Positions 1 through 9,716 of a stretch of 64,000 nt of DNA are shown here, in pieces (the first letter of the stretch is position 1; each line of letters begins with the position of its first letter). The stretch is from Pseudoscardovia radai. Its GTDB lineage: Bacteria > Actinomycetota > Actinomycetes > Actinomycetales > Bifidobacteriaceae. A program made the translations under genes and the position numbers. The notes under the pieces are model-generated. The model saw only the letters and a program-made list of their open reading frames with translations, was not told the origin of the DNA and made no database searches. The stretch is taken from contig NZ_MWWR01000005.1 in NCBI RefSeq assembly GCF_002259605.1, forward strand, positions 199 to 64,198. The letters are read 5' to 3'.

Positions 1-192
1 CGACCAGTGAGACCGACTGTGCTTGGGAAGATCGTTGCGATTGCTTGTTCCGTTCGCCAACAGTGGCCTTCACTGGCACTGCGCCAACCAGTGAGAGCCA
101 CTGTTAGGGAGAAGATCTAGCGTTTCCAACGATGGAATCATCAACGGTGCCCCTCACTGGCACACCATCGACCAGCGAGACCCACCGTTGAC
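1..192. repeat. 84-bp-period palindromic repeat, two full units and one partial
   Basis: Each unit is an imperfect inverted repeat with arms resembling CAACGGTG..CTCACTGG and CCAGCGAG..CACCGTTG. Full units lie at 58-108 and 142-190, and a right arm alone at 1-21. The ACCAG element of the right arm starts at 3, 87 and 171, which is an exact 84-bp period. Further copies of the same family occur at 18365-18413 and 36372-36505. No gene is visible in bases 1-388. Confidence 0.8.
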
Positions 193-254
193 GGGAGGCG
201 GAGTCACGGACGCGAGGCACGCGCGGTCGGGCGCAGGCGGGCGCCCTCCTCAAT

Positions 255-340
255 AACAGTGTGATGGCTTACGGACATAATCGGGCGTTTTCGGGCGAAA
301 AAATCGTGTTTTCCGTCCGAAACCCATCACATTGTTACGG
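255..340. repeat. Interspersed long-hairpin repeat, copy 1
   Basis: The segment starts with AACAGTGTGATGGCTTACGG and ends with the near-complementary GTCCGAAACCCATCACATTG, so it can fold into a stem of about 20 bp. A nested smaller palindrome (CGTTTTCGGGC / GCGAAAAAATCG) lies between the arms. An almost identical copy lies at 18482-18567. It is an 86-bp non-coding palindromic element, REP-like in form. Confidence 0.75.
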
Positions 341-388
341 AGACGGTTCGCGGCGCCAGCAGGCCAGCGGTTCGCGGCCCCAACAGGT

Positions 389-1021
389 TCAGCGGCTCCA
401 AGAGCTCACCCATTCATGGACGAGCTCGTTCACCGATTCGCCGCGCTCATCCGCCATGCGCTGAAGCGCCGTGCAATCGTGGACCGGCAGACGCAGCAGC
501 AGTTCGCCGCTGCCCGCGGGCGCCCCTCCGTCGCGCGGCGGCATGTCATACGATTCTCCCGCCGCGGCACCATATCCGGACCGTGCATCCGGCGCGACCA
601 TCGGAGCCGGCGAGGCATACGATGACGCCTGCGAGGCATACGACGTCGGCGCAGCCCCCGCCGCGCTACCTGCCGCGCCACCGACCGCACCGCTTCCGAC
701 CGCACCGCCAACCGCGCCCGCGCCATACGACGCCGACGCGGCCCTCGCCTCATAGTCGGCGAGCGTGCGCTTGGCACGGTCGAGGAAATCGTCGACCTGA
801 CCCGCGTTGTACACCGGAGTGAACCGCGCGGTCGGAATGTCGACCACATCGAGATACGCGGCGCGGATGGTCGCGAACTCGGGGTGCCCGGTCTCATACG
901 CCCTGAGCGATTCGGTGATTTTGTCAAGAAGGGAATCGATCGTCTTCATGTCGTACCCCTCCTTGAGCTGGGTGACCTTGAAAACCTGCCTGTGCGTTTC
1001 CCTCGACGTGAGCTTGTCCAT
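389..1021 (-). CDS. DivIVA-like domain protein with C-terminal ribbon-helix-helix-like segment
   Basis: The protein has 210 residues. Two DivIVA-like motifs are visible: FKVTQLKEGYDMKTIDSLL around residues 14-32 and RFTPVYNAGQVDDFLDRA around 66-83. Both show the F..x-GY/AG-x4-V/ID-x-F/LL pattern typical of DivIVA-type coiled-coil proteins that act at curved membranes and septa. Residues 94-172 are a low-complexity Ala/Gly/Ser linker. Residues 173-206 (LLLRLPVHDCTAL..ADERGESVNELVHEWV) resemble an Arc/CopG or HicB-type ribbon-helix-helix. The start was chosen because AGGGGAGAG lies just upstream; an earlier in-frame start would add an unlikely Arg/Cys-rich leader. The exact role is unknown. The gene is divergent from the membrane protein at 1174. 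Confidence 0.75.
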   Translation of the reverse strand: MDKLTSRETHRQVFKVTQLKEGYDMKTIDSLLDKITESLRAYETGHPEFATIRAAYLDVVDIPTARFTPVYNAGQVDDFLDRAKRTLADYEARAASASYGAGAVGGAVGSGAVGGAAGSAAGAAPTSYASQASSYASPAPMVAPDARSGYGAAAGESYDMPPRDGGAPAGSGELLLRLPVHDCTALQRMADERGESVNELVHEWVSSWSR

Positions 1022-1173
1022 ATCTCTCCCCTCGTACTTCTGTGGACGTTTGCCTACAATGATAGCCATATCGGCACACCGGCACAGTCGCCGCACGCCG
1101 CACGCCACGCCACGCAACGCCGCACGCCACGCCACGCGCACAACGCCGCACGCCGACAACAAAAGGAGACATC

Positions 1174-1515
1174 ATGAAGGGACGCATCCTCGCGTATCTG
1201 GCATACCTCGACTCGCTCGACCTGTCGACGCCCGACCCGGAGCTGGCGCATCACATCCTCGAACAGATCCGCATCGCGCAGCACGAGCGGCTCATCCACC
1301 TTCTGGTCACGCTGACCTTCGGCATCTGCGACCTCATGGCCTTCGCCATCTTCTTCTCCACCGAGGCCCTCGGCGCGCTGGTCATGGCACTGGCGCTGCT
1401 GGTGCTTCTCGTGCCGTATATCTTCTACTACTACTTCATCGAGAACGCCGTGCAGAAAATGTACGGTTATTACGATGCCGCCGCCGGCGACGCCTTCATG
1501 CACGACGCCGTGTAG
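1174..1515 (+). CDS. Small membrane protein, two helices
   Basis: This 113-residue protein has a helical, charged N-terminal half (residues 1-45) and two adjacent hydrophobic segments at roughly 46-65 and 68-88, followed by a short Tyr-rich tail. An AAAGGAGA ribosome site sits six to seven bases before the ATG. It is transcribed away from the DivIVA-like gene, and the region between them contains short GCCGCACGCCACGCCACGC duplications at about 1097 and 1119. I recognise no family. The pattern suggests a small integral membrane protein of unknown function. Confidence 0.7.
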   Translation: MKGRILAYLAYLDSLDLSTPDPELAHHILEQIRIAQHERLIHLLVTLTFGICDLMAFAIFFSTEALGALVMALALLVLLVPYIFYYYFIENAVQKMYGYYDAAAGDAFMHDAV

Positions 1516-1607
1516 GCGCAACGGCGGGGAATCGTGGCGCTGCGGCTGCGCACTGCGGTTGCGCGCCGCCTCACCACCATCGCACCGCCGCACACCGTCG
1601 CAACCGC

Positions 1608-2177
1608 CTACGCGCCGTCGCGGTCGCGATGCAGGATGGCGGAATCCGCGGAATCGGCGGGACGCGGCGTCTTCGCCACCGCGGCGCTGCGCCGGCTCTT
1701 CCCGCGCTTCTTGGCGTTCGGATGCTCCGGCCCCTCCTGCGGCGGTAGCTGGCACCACCATTCGCCCACGATTCCCATCACCATGTCGGCTACGGTCACG
1801 ACGCACGCGACGATGCATTCGCCGATCATGTCATGGTAGAACTGCACGTCGCGCCACAGAATGCACATGATGAGCTGCCCGGCGTAATACCCGGCGAGCA
1901 CGGCGCCGGCAACCGCGAGCGCCTTGCACAGCACCAGCGTGGTGACCGCGCGCTGTGTGTCGATGGTTTTCACCTTGCCCGTGACGTAGCGGTGCACCTG
2001 CCACGCCATGACGAGCACGACGATTCCCAGCGCGAGCAGCAGTCCGGAGACGAACCACGCCGCCCCGACCGGAGCGATCGCCATGCCGCGCGTCGTGCGC
2101 ACCAGCGCGTATCCGAGAATCGCGCCGACGAGGGCGCCGATGACGTAATACCACCAGGGTGTGCGCTTGGCCTTCAT
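1608..2177 (-). CDS. DUF3180-like membrane protein
   Basis: The protein has 189 residues with four predicted membrane segments, at roughly 9-25, 38-58, 82-104 and 118-137, and a basic, disordered C-terminus rich in Lys/Arg/Ala. In actinobacteria a DUF3180 membrane protein commonly closes the folE-folP-folB-folK cluster; position, size and topology agree with that. The gene follows the fused folB-folK after only 24 bp, so it probably shares the folate transcript. The assignment rests on context and topology, not on a catalytic motif. Confidence 0.75.
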   Translation of the reverse strand: MKAKRTPWWYYVIGALVGAILGYALVRTTRGMAIAPVGAAWFVSGLLLALGIVVLVMAWQVHRYVTGKVKTIDTQRAVTTLVLCKALAVAGAVLAGYYAGQLIMCILWRDVQFYHDMIGECIVACVVTVADMVMGIVGEWWCQLPPQEGPEHPNAKKRGKSRRSAAVAKTPRPADSADSAILHRDRDGA

Positions 2178-2201
2178 GTGTGTCCTCCTTACGCCCTTGC
2201 G

Positions 2202-3296
2202 CTATGCGCGACCATCTCCATTATCGGCCCCGTCTCCTGGGAATCCGCCGTCGGCCCCGCCGTCGAATCCGCCGGGCGCGAGAATCCACGAATCCGAGAC
2301 CTTGCACACGGCGCCGCGGTCAGGCGCGGCATCAACGAGCTCGCGCACCGCGCCGCCATGCCCGCCCGCAAGACGCGCGTCGGGATCGAGGTCGAGCCAC
2401 GGCACGAGGACGAAGGCGCGCTGCCAGGCGCGCGGATGCGGCAGCGTCAGGTGCGGGTCGTCGCTGACGGCCCCGTCGATGTCCACGATGTCGAGATCGA
2501 GCGGCCGGGAGCCCCAGTGCACTTCGCGCGAGCGCCCGTGCGCGGTTTCGACGAGCTGCAGCGAGCTCAGCAGCGTATCGGGGTCGAGCGTGGTGTCGAT
2601 CTGGATGACGGCGTTAAGGAAGTCGGGCGTGCCCGGCGCCATGCCCCACGGCGCGGTGCGGTACAGCGGCGAGATGCCGATGACCTGCGTTCCGGGGAAT
2701 CCGTCGATGGCCACGATGGCGCTGCGCATGGCCTGCTGCACGTCGCCGATGTTGCCGCCCATGGCTACGACCGCGTGATGCACGGTCGGTCCAACATCCG
2801 GCGTCATGGAAGAAACAGAGGCGGAGGCCGCGGCCGCGGAAGCCGCGGAAGCAGACGATGGCGCCTTCCCCTGGGCATCGTCGGACTCGCCGGAATCGCG
2901 CAGGCCCTCCCCCGTCGCGTCGCCGACCTCGGTCTGCGAGCGCGTGATGGTAACCGATACATCGTCGAAAGGAACGCCGATCGGCGCCTGCGGCTTGTGC
3001 ACGGTCACCTGCACGCTGCGCACGCGGTATGACAGCAGGATGGAGTCGGCGATGCGCTGTGCGAGGCGTTCGATGAGGTCGCAGTGCTCGCCGTGGATCA
3101 CCGACACGATGCGCTCGGCGATCTGCGCGTAGCTCACGGTGTCGGCGAGGTCGTCGTCGCGGCAGGCGTCGGTGATGTCGACCCACATCGTGGCGTCCAC
3201 GACGAAGGGTTGCGGCTCGCGATGCTCGGATTCCAGCACGCCGTGCGTGCCCTGCGCTTTCACGCCGGTCAAGGTAATCGTGTCAAGACGTGCCAT
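2202..3296 (-). CDS. folB-folK: Bifunctional dihydroneopterin aldolase / HPPK
   Basis: A 364-residue fusion of two consecutive steps of folate synthesis. Residues 1-120 are FolB-like (ITLTGVKAQGTHGVLESEH, which forms the pterin pocket, and QVTVHKPQAPIG). A 45-residue Ala/Ser-rich linker follows. Residues of about 165-320 are FolK-like, with VAMGGNIGD, the loop RTAPWGMAPGTPDFLNAV and the metal-binding pattern SRPLDLDIVDIDG. FolB makes 6-hydroxymethyl-dihydropterin and FolK adds pyrophosphate from ATP. The start at the second of two tandem ATGs is preferred because AGAGG is too close to the first. The gene lies 121 bp after folP and probably in the same operon. The C-terminus is a disordered Gly/Asp-rich tail. 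Confidence 0.93.
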   Translation of the reverse strand: MARLDTITLTGVKAQGTHGVLESEHREPQPFVVDATMWVDITDACRDDDLADTVSYAQIAERIVSVIHGEHCDLIERLAQRIADSILLSYRVRSVQVTVHKPQAPIGVPFDDVSVTITRSQTEVGDATGEGLRDSGESDDAQGKAPSSASAASAAAASASVSSMTPDVGPTVHHAVVAMGGNIGDVQQAMRSAIVAIDGFPGTQVIGISPLYRTAPWGMAPGTPDFLNAVIQIDTTLDPDTLLSSLQLVETAHGRSREVHWGSRPLDLDIVDIDGAVSDDPHLTLPHPRAWQRAFVLVPWLDLDPDARLAGGHGGAVRELVDAAPDRGAVCKVSDSWILAPGGFDGGADGGFPGDGADNGDGRA

Positions 3297-3417
3297 CATG
3301 CCTCTTTCGTCTGCCGCCGGCCCCTGCGGGCCTTGCATTCCTCCACGATATCAGCGCGCCGCGGCGGGCGGGGCGCATCGTGGCCCCTTCCGCCCGCCGC
3401 TGAATTAGCGCGCGACC

Positions 3418-4455
3418 CTATGCCAGGGCGCGCGCGGCGTCTCGCCACGCGGTGCCCATGCACACGGCCGCCACCGTGCGGCGCACATCGTGCACGCGCA
3501 CCGCCCACGCGCCATGCTCCGCGCACAGCGCCGACAGCGCGGCCGTGGCGTTGTCTTTGTCGTCCTGCGCCGCGCCCTCGCCCGCCTCGCTCCACGGCAG
3601 CTCCGCGAGCATCGCGCCGATGAACCGTTTGCGCGACTGCCCGATGAGAACCGGGTATCCGAGCGCCTGGAGCCGGTCGAGGCCGGCGAGCAGCGGGAGG
3701 TTGTCGTCGGGCGTCGGCTTCGAGAAGCCCAGGCCCGGATCGAGGATGATGCGCGACGGGTCGACGCCCGCCTCGAGCACCGCGTCGAGCTGACGGCGGA
3801 TCTCGTCGATGACGTCGGTCAGCACCCCGTGCTCGTACACCGACGTGTTCTGGTCGGGCGTGCCGGTTTTCGAACCCGCGAGCCAGCCGCGCCAATGCTG
3901 GAGGATGTACAGGCAGTCGTTGTCGCGGATGACGCGCGGCATGTCGGGGTCGAGCTGGCCGCCGGAGACATCGTTGATGATCTGCGCGCCGGCGTCGAGC
4001 GCGGCCTGCGCCACCGTGGCGCGCGTCGTGTCGATCGACAGCACCGCGCCGTGCGGGAGAAGCGCGCGGACGGCGCCGAGGACACGGGTTTTCTCGGTGC
4101 TCTCGTCGACGCGCTGGGCGCCGGGACGCGTGGATTCCGCGCCGATGTCGATGATGTCGGCTCCGTCGCGCATCATCGCGAGGCCGTGGTTCGCGGCCGC
4201 CGTCGGGTCGAGCCACAGGCCGCCGTCGGAGAAGGAGTCCTGCGTGATGTTGAGCACGCCCATGACGAGTGTGCGCGTGGCGTCGTGCAGCTCGGCGAGC
4301 GACGGGGTGCGCTGGGTGTGCGGAGTGCGCGGGGCCGGCGCGGGGTGCGCGGAGGCATCGGGTGTGATGGTTGTCTGGCTGATGCGTCCGTCCGCGGAGC
4401 CCGGCGTGCCGGCGGTCTGCGTCCTGTCTGTTGTGATCTGGTTCGTTGTATCCAT
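3418..4455 (-). CDS. folP: Dihydropteroate synthase
   Basis: This 345-residue protein carries the expected DHPS signatures: VMGVLNITQDSFSDGG, DIGAESTRPGA, LDPGLGFSKPTPDDN, GQSRKRFIGAML and a C-terminal VRVHDV. The enzyme condenses 6-hydroxymethyl-dihydropterin pyrophosphate with p-aminobenzoate and is the sulfonamide target. The first 45 residues are a Thr/Pro/Ala-rich extension not needed for the TIM barrel. The start is supported by GAGGGG five bases upstream. It lies between folE and folB-folK on the same strand, with a 250-bp gap to folE that contains no recognisable gene. Confidence 0.95.
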   Translation of the reverse strand: MDTTNQITTDRTQTAGTPGSADGRISQTTITPDASAHPAPAPRTPHTQRTPSLAELHDATRTLVMGVLNITQDSFSDGGLWLDPTAAANHGLAMMRDGADIIDIGAESTRPGAQRVDESTEKTRVLGAVRALLPHGAVLSIDTTRATVAQAALDAGAQIINDVSGGQLDPDMPRVIRDNDCLYILQHWRGWLAGSKTGTPDQNTSVYEHGVLTDVIDEIRRQLDAVLEAGVDPSRIILDPGLGFSKPTPDDNLPLLAGLDRLQALGYPVLIGQSRKRFIGAMLAELPWSEAGEGAAQDDKDNATAALSALCAEHGAWAVRVHDVRRTVAAVCMGTAWRDAARALA

Positions 4456-4705
4456 TGATCCCCTCAATTGTGTCCCTAGGTTTGTGTTCCGGGGTGCGGC
4501 GTCGGTCGTGGGACCGGTCGCCGTATGGTTTCCAGTTGTTTTTCAGTTATGGGTTGCGTTGCACAGGTCCACGATTTTCCCGCCGCAATCCGTCGCCTGC
4601 CCGTTTCGCGGCGAATCGCCGCGTCCGGTTCGGTGCGACCGGTGGAAGGCAGCGGCAATCGTGTTGCCGTCGGCGCCATCGTGCGCCTTTCGCGACGCGA
4701 GCGCC

Positions 4706-5374
4706 TCAGCCGCGGCAGATAAGCTGCATCGCCTCGGCGCGCGTCGCCGCGTTCTTCATAATGCCACGCACCGCCGATGTGGTGGTGCGCGCCTGCGACT
4801 TCTTGACGCCGCGCATCGACATGCACAGGTGCTCGCAGTCGATGACCACGAGGCAGCCCTTCGCGCCGAGCTCGGTCATGAGCGCGTCGGCGATCTGCTT
4901 CGTCAGACGCTCCTGCACCTGCGGGCGGCGCGCGTACACCTCCACGAGGCGCGCGAGCTTCGAGAGGCCCACCACCATGCCGTTGCTGGGGATGTACGCG
5001 ATATGCGCCACGCCGTGGAACGGCATGAGATGGTGCTCGCACACCGAGTAGAGCTCGATGTCGCGCACGAGGACCATCTCGTCGGTATCGGTTTTGAACT
5101 GGCGGCTCAGCGGCTCCTGCGGCGACTTGTAGAGGCCGCCGAACAGCTCCTTGCCCGCGCGGGCGATGCGGTCCGGCGTGTCGAGGAGGCCTTCGCGCTG
5201 AGGGTCCTCGCCGATCGCGACGAGGAAATCGTAGACCGCGCGGCGCACGCCCTCCTCGTCGTAGTGGCGCGATCCGTCGGCGCTTACGAGGTCGGAGGTT
5301 TCGGGGGCGGAAGCCGCCTCGGTAGCCGTTTCGATCGCCGTTTCGCGGGCGACATCGTCATTCTGTGTAACCAT
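4706..5374 (-). CDS. folE: GTP cyclohydrolase I
   Basis: This 222-residue protein catalyses the first step of folate synthesis, GTP to 7,8-dihydroneopterin triphosphate. Diagnostic segments are [18 protein letters not shown] (zinc-binding Cys and His), the tunnel-lining helix [12 protein letters not shown] and [17 protein letters not shown] with the second zinc Cys region. The first 35 residues are acidic and variable. The start ATG is preceded by GAAAGGCAAGG. The upstream side is unusual: 1.24 kb of repeat array separates it from ftsH, so it may have its own promoter rather than depend on the hpt-ftsH transcript. Confidence 0.95.
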   Translation of the reverse strand: MVTQNDDVARETAIETATEAASAPETSDLVSADGSRHYDEEGVRRAVYDFLVAIGEDPQREGLLDTPDRIARAGKELFGGLYKSPQEPLSRQFKTDTDEMVLVRDIELYSVCEHHLMPFHGVAHIAYIPSNGMVVGLSKLARLVEVYARRPQVQERLTKQIADALMTELGAKGCLVVIDCEHLCMSMRGVKKSQARTTTSAVRGIMKNAATRAEAMQLICRG

Positions 5375-5426
5375 CACACCTTGCCTTTCTATGACGAATC
5401 CCAACCTTACCGCGACACCCAGTGTC

Positions 5427-5593
5427 CATGGCGAAGAATCCTCGCCATGAACACCCGAAACGGCTGCCGGCGCTTGCCTCCCTGTGAAAATCGTGCCTCA
5501 TGGCGAAAAATCCTCACCACGAAGCGTGAAAATCGTCGCGCCAGGACGCCCACCGAAGGAAAACCGCCCTCGTGGCGAAAAATCCTCACCATG
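5427..5593. repeat. 72-bp-period hairpin array, first block (3 units)
   Basis: Three 23-bp palindromic units start at 5427, 5499 and 5571, an exact 72-bp period. The first is a perfect hairpin, CATGGCGA-AGAATCC-TCGCCATG; the next two differ only by C/T and A/G transitions at stem positions two and six. The 49-bp intervals share pieces such as AAAATCGTG and GAAAACCGCCCT, so this is a degenerate tandem repeat rather than a CRISPR array. It sits upstream of folE in the ftsH-folE gap. Confidence 0.85.
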
Positions 5594-5649
5594 AACCACG
5601 ATTTTCCTGCCTCCACAACCGCTCCCGGCCACAACCACCCCTCATGCTG

Positions 5650-5901
5650 CGTTCAGTGTGAGCGAACACTCACACTGAACGCCCTCGACCACACCAAACC
5701 CGGCCCCCACAGAGGGACAACCGCCTTCAGTGCACACAAACACTCACACTGAACGCCCCCGACCCCACCAAAACCAGCCCCCACAAGGGTCAACCGCCTT
5801 CAGCACACACAAACCCTCACACTGAACGCCCCCGACCCCACCAAACCCGGCCCCCACCGGGGTCAACCGCCTTCAGTGTGAGCGAACACTCACACTGAAC
5901 G
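5650..5901. repeat. 73-bp-period hairpin array of a different sequence (4 units)
   Basis: Four units centre on a TTCAG motif at 5652, 5726, 5799 and 5872, spacings 74, 73 and 73. The first and last are perfect 13-bp stems, CGTTCAGTGTGAG and CTCACACTGAACG with loop CGAACA (last copy ends ..GAACG at 5901). The two middle copies are imperfect. Intervals are nearly identical (CCCCGACCCCACCAAA..GGTCAACCGCC). This block interrupts the CATGGCGA array but keeps roughly the same period. Confidence 0.85.
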
Positions 5902-5936
5902 ACTCGATCTCAGCTGCCAGGGGACCAAGCACCCCC

Positions 5937-6536
5937 CGTGGCGAAGAAACCTCACCACGAAGAGCGAAGAATCGTCATGCCAAGCGACCGACCGAGGGAA
6001 AACCGCCCTCATGGTGAAAAATCCTCGCCACGAACGCCCAAAACGACCGCCCAACCCCACACCACCAAGAAAATCGTGGTTCATGGCGAAGAAACCTCAC
6101 CACGAAACGCAACAATCACCACGCCATGCCGCCAACCGAGGAAAAACCGCCCTCATGGTGAAAAATCCTCGCCACGAACGCCCAAAACGACCGCCCAACC
6201 CCACACCACCAAGAAAATCGTGGTTCATGGCGAAGAAACCTCACCACGAAACGCAACAATCACCACGCCATGCCGCCAACCGAGGAAAAACCGCCCTCAT
6301 GGTGAAAAATCCTCGCCACGAACGCCCAAAACGACCGCCCAACCCCACACCACCAAGAAAATCGTGGTTCATGGCGAAGAAACCTCACCACGAAGAGCGA
6401 AGAATCGTCGTATCAAGCGACCGACCGAGGAAAACCGCCCTCATGGCGAAAAATCCTCACCACAAGCTACGATTCCCCCACCTCCACAGCCAACCCCGAC
6501 GAAAACCACCCCTCATGGTGAAAAATCCTCGCCACG
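5937..6536. repeat. 72-bp-period hairpin array, second block (9 units)
   Basis: Units of the CATGGYGA / TCRCCAYG type start at 5937, 6010, 6082, 6154, 6226, 6298, 6370, 6442 and 6514: one 73-bp step and then seven steps of exactly 72 bp. Two unit types alternate, so 6010-6320 is also a 144-bp higher-order repeat, identical across positions 6011, 6155 and 6299. 144 is a multiple of three, so it generates spurious open frames with 48-residue repeats, which are judged non-coding. Confidence 0.9.
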
Positions 6537-6546
6537 AACCGAAATA

Positions 6547-6580
6547 CACAGAAACCCCTGCGGATGCAGGGGTTTCTGTG
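6547..6580 (-). terminator. Strong hairpin after ftsH
   Basis: A perfect 15-bp stem, CACAGAAACCCCTGC and GCAGGGGTTTCTGTG with a GGAT loop, lies 37 bp beyond the ftsH stop codon. There is no long T-run, so termination strength is uncertain. It separates ftsH from the repeat array and folE. Confidence 0.6.
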
Positions 6581-6616
6581 CGCATGATCTAGGTCGAGCC
6601 GATGGCCGGCGAATCG

Positions 6617-8973
<2,357 letters not shown>

Positions 8974-8977
<4 letters not shown>

Positions 8978-9540
8978 GCGTTTGTCTCCTTGCTGTAGAC
9001 GGACGGTTTGAGGACCGCGACGGAGTCAAGGTTCCTGTATTTCTCCGCGTAATCCAGGCCGAAGCCGACCGCGAACACATCCGGAATAAGAATACCTTGG
9101 TACTTCGGATGAAAATCGATGGTGCGACGCGCGGGTTTGTCGAAAAGCGCGAAGGTCTCGACGGAGGCTGCGCCGCGGCGGTCGAGCTCCTTGCAGAACC
9201 ATGCGAGCGTGCGTCCGGTATCGACGATGTCCTCGACGACGAGCACGTTGCGGCCGCGGACATCGCACGACAGGTCGTTGCGCACGGTGACGGTCCCGCT
9301 GGATTCGGTTCCCGCGCCGTAGCTCGACAGCTTCACGTAGTCGATCTCGACATCGATGCTCAGCGCATCGGCGAGTGCCACGAGCGTGCTGGCCGCCCCC
9401 TTGAGCACGCCGACGAGCAGCAGGTCACGGCCCGCGTAATCATGCGAAATCTGCTTCGCCGTCTCGGCGATCTTCCTGTCGATTTCCTCGCGCGACACGA
9501 GCTCGCGCTCCACCTGATCTGCAATATCCGAAATTTTCAT
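8974..9540 (-). CDS. hpt: Hypoxanthine phosphoribosyltransferase
   Basis: This 188-residue purine-salvage enzyme converts hypoxanthine or guanine plus PRPP to IMP or GMP. The PRPP-binding motif VLVVEDIVDTGRTL is clear, along with LVGVLKGAASTL and DFHPKYQGILIPDVFAVGFG near the C-terminus. The start at MKISDI follows GGGG by three bases; alternatives nine or more bases upstream cannot be excluded. It is coupled to ftsH by a 4-bp overlap. In most actinobacteria tilS directly precedes hpt; here dacB does, after a 176-bp gap. Confidence 0.94.
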
Positions 9541-9716
9541 AAGCCCCATCATTGCACACGGGGTCATCGGCAATCTGGGAATACCCCAACAATCGCGCGA
9601 AATTCACTGATAGCACAGAAATCGTAGCGCGTCGCACAGCACAACGCGCCACAAGCCGTTCCATGGCATACGATGGCGCCGCGGCAGCATCACGCCGGCG
9701 CCACCGTCTCACCACA

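Noticed and set aside
5427-6536. CRISPR-like appearance of 23-bp palindromes with 49-bp intervals
   Set aside because: The intervals are themselves related to each other, often identical, the palindromes vary, and no cas gene is near. It is a degenerate tandem repeat.
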